From positions 1-25,383 of the forward strand of contig JBNGIS010003145.1 of the NCBI GenBank assembly GCA_049999725.1: a stretch of 25,383 nucleotides of DNA, written 5' to 3'. The notes beneath the pieces are model-generated. The model searched no databases. It was not told the origin of the DNA and saw nothing but the letters and a program-made list of their open reading frames with translations. The translations under genes and the position numbers were made by a program. Below are positions 1-8,246 of the stretch, piece by piece (the first letter of the stretch is position 1; each line of letters opens with the position of its first letter). The stretch comes from Haplomitrium mnioides. Its lineage: Eukaryota; Marchantiophyta; Haplomitriopsida; Calobryales.

Positions 1-1226
1 CAAGGATCAAGGGAAGACACTTGCAAAGGGTGGCAAGGACAAGCAGGCAAAGGAACAGGTCAATATTGCTATCAAGGAGTCAGATGATGTCATAGAATAT
101 GTCTGAGGTAGAAAGGCATGGGCCCTGGACTGGACTGTCAAGGATCCATGGAGTGTGTCACTTGTGGCATGAAAGGCTTGGACATTTGGAGCTCAAGGTT
201 TGAACACCTTGAGGTAGAAAGGCATGGTGTCTGGACTGGACTGTCCAGACAGTGGGAGTTTGGACTAATAGTTAATGTATCAAAGGAAGAAAGCTGTTGT
301 TTCTTCATTGATTTGTAATATGAAGAATCATTTGTACATGTGAAGTCCATGAGTGATTGCTTTTCTATGTTTCATAGTTTTAAGGGCTAAGGAAAGGCCA
401 AGAAAATTATGGTGAAGATACTCCATACAGATGGGGAAGGGAGTATATGTCCAAGGGGTTGAAAGCTTTCTAAGAGAGTGTGGATCAATCTAAGAAAGCA
501 TAGGATCAAGCACAACTCACATCAGGGGATTCTCCATCACAGAACAGTGTGGCAGGAAGGATGTATAGGACAATCATGGAGAATGCAAGGAAGCATTTTC
601 TGTGCAAGGTACATCCAGAAGATTTTCTGGGCTAAGGCTGTGAACACAGCAGTCTCCTCAGGAATCGTTGCACCAAGGCTGTGAGCAATATGACACCAAA
701 GGAAGTGTGGTCAGGTAAGTAGCCTGATGTTTCACATCTCAGAATTTTTTGGCTATATGCATTAGTACCTCAAGAACTGTGAGGGAAGCCACATTCAAAA
801 ACCGTCAAGTGTGTGTTTCTGAGATATTGGGAAGAACTGCAAGGGGTACAGGCTGTTCTATTGTGAGACAAAGCAGATAGTCAGGGATCAGGAAGTAGTG
901 TTTGATGATTGTCAAAGGGTCTGACAAGCAAGTCACCTGCAATTGGCAAAGGAGCAGGTTGGGATCTCCAAAGGAAAGGAGATAATGGTGAAGTACATAA
1001 GTGACGTGCCAGGCACCTCACATCTGGGACAGAATCTGAAATTGGAGACAATGCTAGGAATCATTCCAGTAGTGGGAGTACCAGTGGTATATTAGAGGAC
1101 ATTTGTGGAAGGAGAGAACGTTCTGCCAAGCGTTCTGGTTGGCTGAGCAAACAGCCAGTGACAATGGATCTGGCAGTGCCAGAAACATTGGAAATCAATG
1201 TGACCGTGGAGATGATCCAGTAACAC

Positions 1227-1326
1227 NNNNNNNNNNNNNNNNNNNNNNNNNNNNNNNNNNNNNNNNNNNNNNNNNNNNNNNNNNNNNNNNNNNNNNNNNN
1301 NNNNNNNNNNNNNNNNNNNNNNNNNN
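1227..1326. other. Assembly gap (100 N)
   Basis: A run of exactly 100 N. The matching interval of the second copia copy (6013-6126) is 114 bases, so the gap length is a placeholder. Any ORF drawn through it is meaningless. Confidence 0.97.
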
Positions 1327-2216
1327 AAGCCATGGGGTGTAAGTGGGTATTCAAGGTCAAGTACCAAGTTAATGGGTCTGTGGAAAATTACAAGGCAAGG
1401 CTGGTTGCCAAAGGATTTTCACAGATGACTGGGGTGGGGTACACAGGAACCTTTGCACCAGTTGCAAAGTTTTTTTCTTAAATCAGGTGTCTGTTGGCTA
1501 TTGCTGCAATGATGGACTGGAAAGCACCTCAAGTGGATGTCAAGATGGAATTCTTGAATGGAGATCTTGAGTGAGAGATCTATATGCAGCAGCCAGAAGA
1601 ATTTGTTGTGAGGAAGGAATGCTTTGTGTGCAGATAAAACAAGGCATTATATATGGCCTCAAGCAAGCATCTAGGGCATGGTACCAGCAGATTGACACAC
1701 ATCTGAAGAAGAACTTTAGGAGGAGTGATGGAAGTCATTGTGTTCACACCTGGAGAGAGGGTGGAACACACTGAGTTTTGTCAGCTATGTAGATGACATA
1801 GTGATGATCAGCAGTGATCTGGAGCAGTTGAATCGGGTCAAGGACCTGGAGGTGACATTTGAAATGACAGACCAGGTATCAGAGATTCACTGTCTTCTTG
1901 GGATACATGTTCAGAGTGATGGACTTGCAACGAAGATCATGCTGAATCAAAAGGTCTGTATTAGGAAAATTCTTGAAAGGAATGGAATGGGAGATTGCAA
2001 GGCAGTCTACACTCCATTAGCTGGCATGAGGTCAATCAAGGATGGGATCTGGAACAAAAGGGAGGCTGAAGTGCAGTAGGCAGTCTGAATTATGCTATGC
2101 AGTGGGAGTTGCCTCAAGGTTTGTGTCCAACCCAGGGATGACTCATTGGCTTGCAGTGAAAGGAATTTTCAGGTCCCTTCAAGGCTCCAAGGATCATGTG
2201 CTGGAGTACAGTGGAT

Positions 2217-2316
2217 NNNNNNNNNNNNNNNNNNNNNNNNNNNNNNNNNNNNNNNNNNNNNNNNNNNNNNNNNNNNNNNNNNNNNNNNNNNNNNNNNNNN
2301 NNNNNNNNNNNNNNNN
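2217..2316. other. Assembly gap (100 N)
   Basis: A run of exactly 100 N. In the second copia copy only nine bases (7017-7025) separate the same flanks. The gap size is therefore arbitrary, and almost nothing is missing if the two copies are colinear. Confidence 0.97.
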
Positions 2317-2605
2317 CCACTCTGATCAGCAACAGTTCACTGATCGGATATAGTGACTCTGATTATGCAGGAAGCAAGGATGATGGAAAGTCCACATCTG
2401 GGTGTGCTTTACTAATGGGAGCATGCTTGGGTTTTCAGACTGGATAAACCCAGCACCATTTGTGAAGACAATCAGGGTTACATATCGTTGGGGTAGAATC
2501 CAACCTATCACTCAAAGACCAAGGCAATGACAAGTGGCAAGCACGTAGGCTTGCTGAGACATGCTTGGTGTGAAAATGGTTCGCTGAGTGGGAGTGTTGA
2601 AAATT

Positions 2606-2705
2606 NNNNNNNNNNNNNNNNNNNNNNNNNNNNNNNNNNNNNNNNNNNNNNNNNNNNNNNNNNNNNNNNNNNNNNNNNNNNNNNNNNNNNNNNNNNNNNN
2701 NNNNN
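2606..2705. other. Assembly gap (100 N) at LTR/LINE junction
   Basis: A run of exactly 100 N lies between the first 11 bases of a copia LTR (2595-2605) and LINE sequence (2706 onward). An unknown amount is missing here, possibly the rest of an LTR and the LINE ORF2 region. The linkage of copy 1 to the rest of the window rests on this gap. Confidence 0.97.
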
Positions 2706-2985
2706 GGACTAAAGCAAACCACTTCCTCAAAGGTAGCCAGGTCGGGACACAAAGGTGTCCAGCGACAGCTACCCAACTATAAAATCTATCACATGTTCTC
2801 CTGAGGTACATCACTAACCCCAGGCCATCAATCCAGAAAATAATCAACATAAAACTACCAGTCGATTCTACTTTCAAACGAATTCCAGTAAATCTGATAG
2901 CTGATAACACTATCTTCATTCTGGTTCCACCGAAAATCGAGAGGGGATTACATGTGCAACAGTGAATCATCCTCCGATGGGACTT
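2706..2985 (-). other. LINE sequence downstream of ORF1 stop
   Basis: This stretch lies immediately 3' of the LINE ORF1 stop codon (TAG, 2988-2986, minus strand) and runs into the gap. It should be the inter-ORF spacer or the start of ORF2. I could not recognise an endonuclease N-terminus in any frame. A minus-strand reading frame through 2970-2706 is open but has no recognised motif. Confidence 0.5.
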
Positions 2986-3056
2986 CTAAGGAATCTTCTT
3001 CCTCCTCCAGAATTTCTTCCCACGGAGGTCGAGTTTATGGCTCATCCGGTCCACCT
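2986..3056 (-). pseudogene. LINE ORF1, C-terminal end (displaced by copia insertion)
   Basis: Read on the minus strand from the CACCT duplication, this continues the ORF1 frame that breaks off at 8242. After the valine codon shared with the target duplication come 21 codons rich in Lys and Arg (including KKFWRRKKIP) and then TAG at 2988-2986. A basic C-terminal tail fits an RNA-binding ORF1 protein. The in-frame continuation across the 5.2-kb insertion is direct evidence that 3057-8241 landed inside this LINE. The main body of the gene is at 8242-9635. Confidence 0.8.
3052..3056. repeat. Target site duplication, left (CACCT)
   Basis: CACCT directly abuts the TG of the left LTR. The identical five bases follow the CA of the right LTR at 8242-8246. 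Five bases is the usual duplication made by copia-type integrases. Confidence 0.92.
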
Positions 3057-3425
3057 TGTTGAAAATTGGCAGCTCACATTTTGGTGAGCATGGTCATTTG
3101 TACAGAAATTTACTTTCTTCACTAGTTTTGCTCCTAACTAGTTTAGAGAGGAATTTGGGGATAGTGCCATGTGGAGGCACCTGGTGGTGACATGTGTCAG
3201 CACCAGAAGGCTCCTTAGGGACATTTATGATTCTTGTCCCTTTCACAAGATAGATCAAGCACATGCATCGTGCATGTGCTCACAGGTAGTGTAGGTGAAT
3301 ATTGATTGTGCAGCTCTTGTCCATACTCGTGGAAAAAGTCTCCTTCACCTGCACTGATTCAAGCACCCATATATTTTGAACAGGGCGCCCATAGAAATTC
3401 AGCAAAATGCTGGTTTTGTATTGTG

Positions 3426-3433
3426 TATATAAT
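3426..3433 (+). promoter_or_regulatory. TATA box of 5' LTR
   Basis: TATATAAT, about 370 bases into the LTR, at the expected U3/R position. It is conserved unchanged in the other LTR at 7673-7680. The transcription start would lie a few tens of bases downstream, near 3460; this is inferred, not seen. Confidence 0.6.
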
Positions 3434-3620
3434 ACTGATGAAGAGGAGCTCCAATGCATCCTCATTGCAAACCACATTTCTTGTAACCCGCTTTTGTGCA
3501 TTTGAAGCAGAAGAGAAGGAGAGTCGTGTTTCTCCTCAAAGGTGGCATCGTAAGTCAGGAGCGACTCATTTCCTGTAAGCGAAGCCTCCCTCAAAGTGGC
3601 AAGCCTGAGTTTCGTAAATC

Positions 3621-3757
3621 GCAAGGAGGTGCGATTTTGTATGGAAGGAGAGTTCGCGTTCGCATCTGAAGGAGGTCACGTTTTCATCTATGAAAGGGAG
3701 GTCGTGTTCGTCTCCAGAAGGAGGTCGCGTTTTGTCCAGAAAGGAGGTCGCATCGTT
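3621..3757 (+). repeat. Degenerate 22-26 bp tandem units in LTR
   Basis: Six units starting near 3621, 3643, 3668, 3694, 3717 and 3740 share a core like AAGGAGGTCGCGTTTT. They lie downstream of the TATA box, in the transcribed leader part of the LTR. The right LTR lacks exactly one 23-bp unit, which suggests slippage or unequal exchange after insertion or between parental LTRs. Confidence 0.7.
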
Positions 3758-4017
3758 TGTCCTGCATAAGAGCAAATCGCGAGCAGATGCGATTTGACCT
3801 GGGAAGCAGTCGTGGTGCGTTTTCGTGTCCAGGAGGCTGTGTTTTGGTTTCTGGAAGTCGACCTGCGTTTTTCGTGCTTGGAAGGAGTTCGTGACTCTGC
3901 TGTCAGGCAAACCCCTTCAGCGAACTGACGTTTTCCCTTCTTCCCTTTTGTCACGATACTCATCCAAGTGGATTTTCGCTGCTGCAATATATCAAATTGT
4001 TTTTGATATTTCCAACA

Positions 4018-4030
4018 GGTTATGGGCCCA
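4018..4030 (+). promoter_or_regulatory. Primer binding site, initiator Met-tRNA anticodon arm
   Basis: GGTTATGGGCCCA directly abuts the end of the 5' LTR. It is the reverse complement of TGGGCCCATAACC, the anticodon stem-loop (CAU included) of plant initiator methionyl tRNA as I know it. Pairing with the middle rather than the 3' end of the tRNA implies priming from a cleaved half-tRNA, as described for Drosophila copia. Confidence 0.85.
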
Positions 4031-4065
4031 CTAACGATGGGGATGCAAGTGTGGGTACCTCCAGC

Positions 4066-4892
4066 ATGTATTCCATTAAAAAATTTGAAGGTGCAGATTT
4101 TTTAGATTGGAAGCCAAGATGCTAATCCTTGAGCTGAAAGGATTATGGAGGTATGTCAATGGTGAACTTCCTAAACCTAGTGGGAGGAATGCCACTGAGG
4201 AGGAAATTGCAATGTGGATCCAGGCAGATAGGCATGCTCAAATCCTAATCTGCCTGAGCTTGGGTAAGAAGCAATTTACCCAAGTGAGGACCCTCACTAC
4301 TTCATGTGAGATTTGGAACAGCTTTAGGAAGGCTTATGAGCAAGGAGGGGCTTTTGCTGCCACATACTTGTGGAGGAAGCTCCTGAATTTAAGATTTGTA
4401 GAAGATAACAGCATGGGTGACCACACTGCACAGGTCAAGAATCTGGTGGAGCAGTTGTTGTCAATCAACCCAGGTCTCAAGGAGGAGATGTTTGTACAAA
4501 TCTTGCTGGCAAGGTTACCTGAGTCATATGATGTGTTGTTGCACTCATTGGAGAGCAACCTGGGGACCCTGACTTTGGATGAAGCAAGTACCAGGCTCTT
4601 GGCTGAAGAAGCCAGGAGGAAAGAGCGTCTGGGTGGACCTAAACAGAGTTCTGCCTTGTTCACAAGAGGCAAGGAGGCCAAGAAGTTCCAAGGTGGGAAG
4701 TCCCAGAAGGGGGGTAACTCACCAAGTGGAAATTGCTTTTATTGTGACAAGCCTGGCCACTATGCAAGAAACTGTCCCAAGAAACGCAAGGATCAAGGGA
4801 AGACACTTGCAAAGGGTGCCAAGGACAAGCAGGCAAAGGAACAGGTCAATATTGCTATCAAGGAGTCAGATGATGTCATAGAATATGTCTGA
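4066..4892 (+). pseudogene. gag: Copia gag (UBN2-type capsid with CCHC zinc knuckle), frameshifted near start
   Basis: Gag would form the virus-like particle and bind element RNA. The best start is ATG 4066-4068 (reading MYSIKKFEGADFLDW), but a one-base deletion near 4111 shifts that frame to a stop. The downstream frame (from 4107) is then open for 261 codons to TGA 4890-4892. It carries a copia capsid-type region (WIQADRHAQILICLSL, FAATYLWRKLLNL, LLARLPESYDVL), a basic linker and one zinc knuckle, C-FYC-DKPGH-YARNC, with Cys/His at 4734-4775. In intact plant copia elements gag usually runs into pol as one ORF, so the TGA after EYV is itself a lesion or a deletion junction. Copy 1 shares the TGA. 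Confidence 0.88.
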
Positions 4893-5560
4893 GGTAGAAA
4901 GGCATGGGCCCTGGACTGGACTGTCAAGGATCCATGGAGTGTGTCACTTGTGGCATGAAAGGCTTGGACATTTGGAGCTCAAGGTTTGAACACCTTGAGG
5001 TAGAAAGGCATGGTGTCTGGACTGGACTGTCCAGACAGTGGGAGTTTGGACTAATAGTTAATGTATCAAAGGAAGAAAGCTGTTGTTTCTTCATTGATTT
5101 GTAATATGAAGAATCATTTGTACATGTGAAGTCCATGAGTGATTGCTTTTCTATGTTTCATAGTTTTAAGGGCTAAGGAAAGGCCAAGAAAATTATGGTG
5201 AAGATACTCCATACAGATGGGGAAGGGAGTATATGTCCAAGGGGTTGAAAGCTTTCTAAGAGAGTGTGGATCAATCTAAGAAAGCATAGGATCAAGCACA
5301 ACTCACATCAGGGGATTCTCCATCACAGAACAGTGTGGCAGGAAGGATGTATAGGACAATCATGGAGAATGCAAGGAAGCATTTTCTGTGCAAGGTACAT
5401 CCAGAAGATTTTCTGGGCTAAGGCTGTGAACACAGCAGTCTCCTCAGGAATCGTTGCACCAAGGCTGTGAGCAATATGACACCAAAGGAAGTGTGGTCAG
5501 GTAAGTAGCCTGATGTTTCACATCTCAGAATTTTTTGGCTATATGCATTAGTACCTCAAG
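4893..5560 (+). pseudogene. Copia pol N-terminal part: GAG-pre-integrase and integrase relic
   Basis: A GAG-pre-integrase signature (LWHERLGHLELK) is readable at about 4946, followed after a frameshift by KGMVSGLDCPDSG. The integrase core follows in several frames: FFID near 5090, a SFVHVKSMSDCFSMFHSF block, HTDGEG near 5210, then SVAGRMYRTIMENARK near 5330. Family knowledge puts the catalytic Glu at the VAER position; here it reads Gly, so the DDE triad is broken as well as frameshifted. No aspartic protease motif (DSG/DTG) is visible between gag and this block. A 36-bp direct repeat (4890-4925 and 4996-5031, three mismatches) sits at that junction. Stops and frameshifts throughout rule out function. 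Confidence 0.85.
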
Positions 5561-7290
5561 AACTGTGAGGGAAGCCACATTCAAAAACCGTCAAGTGTGT
5601 GTTTCTGAGATATTGGGAAGAACTGCAAGGGGTACAGGCTGTTCTATTGTGAGACAAAGCAGATAGTCAGGGATCAGGAAGTAGTGTTTGATGATTGTCA
5701 AAGGGTCTGACAAGCAAGTCACCTGCAATTGGCAAAGGAGCAGGTTGGGATCTCCAAAGGAAAGGAGATAATGGTGAAGTACACAAGTGACGTGCCAGGC
5801 ACCTCACATCTGGGACAGAATCTGAAATTGGAGACAATGCTAGGAATCATTCCAGTAGTGGGAGTACCAGTGGTATATTAGAGGACATTTGTGGAAGGAG
5901 AGAACGTTCTGCCAAGCGTTCTGGTTGGCTGAGCAAACAGCCAGTGACAATGGATCTGGCAGTGCCAGAAACATTGGAAATCAATGTGACCATGGAGATG
6001 ATCTAGTAACACCAAAGGAGGCGTCGTTCAGGGAGGATACCCAGGCATGGGAGGTGGTTTTCTATGGAGTTGATTCACTCCATGAAACCAGACCTGAACT
6101 CCAAACCAAGTTGCCCAAGGGGAGGAAAGCCATGGGGTGTAAGTGGGTATTCAAGGTCAAGTACCAAGTTAATGGGTCTGTGGAAAATTACAAGGCAAGG
6201 CTGGTTGCCAAAGGATTTTCACAGATGACTGGGGTGGGGTACACAGGAACCTTTGCACCAGTTGCAAAGTTTTTTTCTTAAATCAGGTGTCTGTTGGCTA
6301 TTGCTGCAATGATGGACTGGAAAGCACCTCAAGTGGATGTCAAGATGGAATTCTTGAATGGAGATCTTGAGTGAGAGATCTATATGCAGCAGCCAGAAGA
6401 ATTTGTTGTGAGGAAGGAATGCTTTGTGTGCAGATAAAACAAGGCATTATATATGGCCTCAAGCAAGCATCTAGGGCATGGTACCAGCAGATTGACACAC
6501 ATCTGAAGAAGAACTTTAGGAGGAGTGATGGAAGTCATTGTGTTCACACCTGGAGAGAGGGTGGAACACACTGAGTTTTGTCAGCTATGTAGATGACATA
6601 GTGATGATCAGCAGTGATCTGGAGCAGTTGAATCGGGTCAAGGACCTGGAGGTGACATTTGAAATGACAGACCAGGTATCAGAGATTCACTGTCTTCTTG
6701 GGATACATGTTCAGAGTGATGGACTTGCAACGAAGATCATGCTGAATCAAAAGGTCTGTATTAGGAAAATTCTTGAAAGGAATGGAATGGGAGATTGCAA
6801 GGCAGTCTACACTCCATTAGCTGGCATGAGGTCAATCAAGGATGGGATCTGGAACAAAAGGGAGGCTGAAGTGCAGTAGGCAGTCTGAATTATGCTATGC
6901 AGTGGGAGTTGCCTCAAGGTTTGTGTCCAACCCAGGGATGACTCATTGGCTTGCAGTGAAAGGAATTTTCAGGTCCCTTCAAGGCTCCAAGGATCATGTG
7001 CTGGAGTACAGTGGATGTCTGGAATCCACTCTGATCAGCAACAGTTCACTGATCGGATATAGTGACTCTGATTATGCAGGAAGCAAGGATGATGGAAAGT
7101 CCACATCTGGGTGTGCTTTACTAATGGGAGCATGCTTGGGTTTTCAGACTGGATAAACCCAGCACCATTTGTGAAGACAATCAGGGTTACATATCGTTGG
7201 GGTAGAATCCAACCTATCACTCAAAGACCAAGGCAATGACAAGTGGCAAGCACGTAGGCTTGCTGAGACATGCTTGGTGTGAAAATGGTT
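5561..7290 (+). pseudogene. Copia reverse transcriptase and RNase H relic
   Basis: After a poorly conserved linker, the RT begins around 6000-6130 ([37 protein letters not shown]) and hits a stop at 6279-6281. It continues as MDWKAPQVDVKMEFLNGDLE, stop, EIYMQQPEEFV, then an out-of-frame KQASRAWYQQ block. The catalytic box SYVDDIVMIS is at about 6583-6612 (YVDD 6586-6597), and LGIHV follows. RNase H starts YSDSDYAGSKDDGKSTSGC near 7060, then drops its middle part and reaches remnants resembling EDNQGY and HSKT before the polypurine tract. At least five stops or frameshifts are present. The same lesions occur in copy 1. Confidence 0.9.
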
Positions 7291-7294
7291 CGCT

Positions 7295-7303
7295 GAGTGG
7301 GAG
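7295..7303 (+). promoter_or_regulatory. Polypurine tract of copia element
   Basis: GAGTGGGAG immediately precedes the 3' LTR start at 7304. It is interrupted by one T, but position and composition fit the plus-strand primer. The same nine bases precede the LTR start in copy 1 (2586-2594). Confidence 0.65.
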
Positions 7304-8241
7304 TGTTGAAAATTGGCAGCTCACATTTTGGTGAGCATGGTCATTTGTACAGAAATTTGCTTTCTTCACTAGTTTAGCTCCTAACTAGTTTAGAGAGGAA
7401 TTTGGGGATAGTGCCATGTGGAGGCACCTGATGGTGACATGTGTCAGCACCAGAAGGCTCCTTAGGGACATTTATGATTCTTGTCCCTTTCACAAGATAG
7501 ATCAAGTACATGCATCGTGCATGTGCTCACAGGTAGTGTAGGTGAATATTGATTGTGCAGCTCTTGTCCATACTCGTGGAAAAAGTCTCCTTCACCTGCA
7601 CTGATTCAAGCGCCCATAGATTTTGAACAGGGCACCCATAGAAATCCAGCAAAATGCTGGTTTTGTATTGTGTATATAATACTGATGAAGAGGAGCTCCA
7701 ACGCATCCTCATTGCAAACCACATTTCTTGTAACCCGCTTTTGTGCATTTGAGGCAGAAGAGAAGGAGAGTCGTGTTTCTCCTCAAAGGTGGCATCGCGA
7801 GTCAGGAGCGACTCATTTCCTGTAAGTGAAGCCTCCCTCGAAGTGGCAAGGCTGAGTTTCGTAAATCGCAAGGAGGTGCGATTTTGTATGGAAGGAGAGT
7901 TCGCATTCGCATCTGAAGGAGGTCGTGTTTTCATCTATGAAAGGGAGGTCATGTTCGTCTCCAGAAGGAGGTCGCATCGTTTGTCCTGCATAAGAGCAAA
8001 TCGCGAGCAGATGCGATTTGACCTGGGAAGCAGTCATGGTGCGTTTTCGTGTCCAGGAGGCTGCGTTTTGGTGTCTGGAAGTCAACCTGTGTTTTTCGTG
8101 CTTGGAAGGAGTTCGCGACTCTGCTGTCAGGCGAACCCCTTCAGCGAACTGACGTTTTCCCTTCTTCCCTTTTGTCACGATACTTATCTAAGTGGATTTT
8201 TGCTGCTGCAATATATCAAATCGTTTTTGATATTTCCAACA
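7304..8241 (+). repeat. 3' LTR of copia element (938 bp)
   Basis: TGTTG...CCAACA, matching 3057-4017 with about 30 substitutions and one missing 23-bp unit. Open frames inside it (for example 7789-8343 plus, 7813-8178 minus) have counterparts in the other LTR and are not genes. Its outer end runs into the CACCT target duplication at 8242. Confidence 0.93.
7673..7680 (+). promoter_or_regulatory. TATA box of 3' LTR
   Basis: TATATAAT in the same context as in the 5' LTR. A transcript from here would run out of the element into antisense LINE ORF1 sequence. Confidence 0.5.
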
Positions 8242-8246
8242 CACCT
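8242..8246. repeat. Target site duplication, right (CACCT)
   Basis: The perfect repeat of 3052-3056, directly after the CA end of the right LTR. Confidence 0.92.

Larger units (their letters stand above)
1..2605 (+). pseudogene. Ty1/copia element copy 1, 3' part of gag-pol (broken, gapped)
   Basis: The first 106 bases are the C-terminal tail of copia gag, ending in TGA at 104-106. After that come relics of GAG-pre-integrase, integrase, reverse transcriptase (YVDD at about 1786-1797) and RNase H, all with stops and frameshifts. The segment ends at 2595-2605 with the first 11 bases of the LTR (TGTTGAAAATT). It aligns without indels to 4787-7314 apart from two N gaps that replace 114 and 9 bases of the other copy. 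I count only four substitutions in about 2405 comparable bases. It therefore carries the same disabling lesions and cannot encode enzymes. Either it is a very recent duplicate, or repeat contigs were placed beside the real copy during scaffolding. Confidence 0.85.
3057..4017 (+). repeat. 5' LTR of copia element (961 bp)
   Basis: Begins TGTTGAAAATTGGCAGC and ends GATATTTCCAACA. Compared by eye with 7304-8241, it differs at about 30 positions (roughly 3%), nearly all transitions. It also carries one extra 23-bp unit, which alone accounts for the length difference (961 versus 938). A TATATAAT box lies at 3426-3433. A degenerate array of six GGAGGT-containing units occupies 3621-3757. Confidence 0.93.
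3057..8241 (+). mobile_element. Structurally complete, coding-dead Ty1/copia LTR retrotransposon
   Basis: The element is 5185 bp: left LTR 3057-4017, primer site 4018-4030, gag 4066-4892, degenerate pol to about 7290, polypurine tract 7295-7303, right LTR 7304-8241. Both LTRs start TGTTG and end CCAACA, and the element is flanked by CACCT on both sides. Domain order gag, GAG-pre-integrase, integrase, RT, RNase H is diagnostic of Ty1/copia, because integrase precedes RT. Gag is frameshifted, the protease is not visible and pol carries many stops. It can no longer make its own enzymes, although its cis signals (TATA boxes, primer site, LTR ends) persist. It is inserted, in opposite orientation, into the ORF1 of a LINE. 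Confidence 0.93.

Noticed and set aside
118-318. 66-codon frame duplicated at 4904-5104 as a conserved small gene
   Set aside because: Identity between the copies reflects the duplicated transposon; the segment is out-of-frame GAG-pre-integrase sequence.
1061-1367. Open frames that run through N gaps (also near 2042-2353, 2435-2970)
   Set aside because: Undefined bases were read as open; the gap lengths are placeholders.
2595-3067. Insertion with an 11-bp target duplication TGTTGAAAATT
   Set aside because: The 11 bases are simply the first bases of the LTR, present at both LTR starts; the CACCT duplication gives the true element border.
8188-8241. C-terminal extension of the LINE ORF1 frame (CWKYQKRFD...)
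   Set aside because: It is translation of LTR sequence; the genuine continuation is at 3051-2986.
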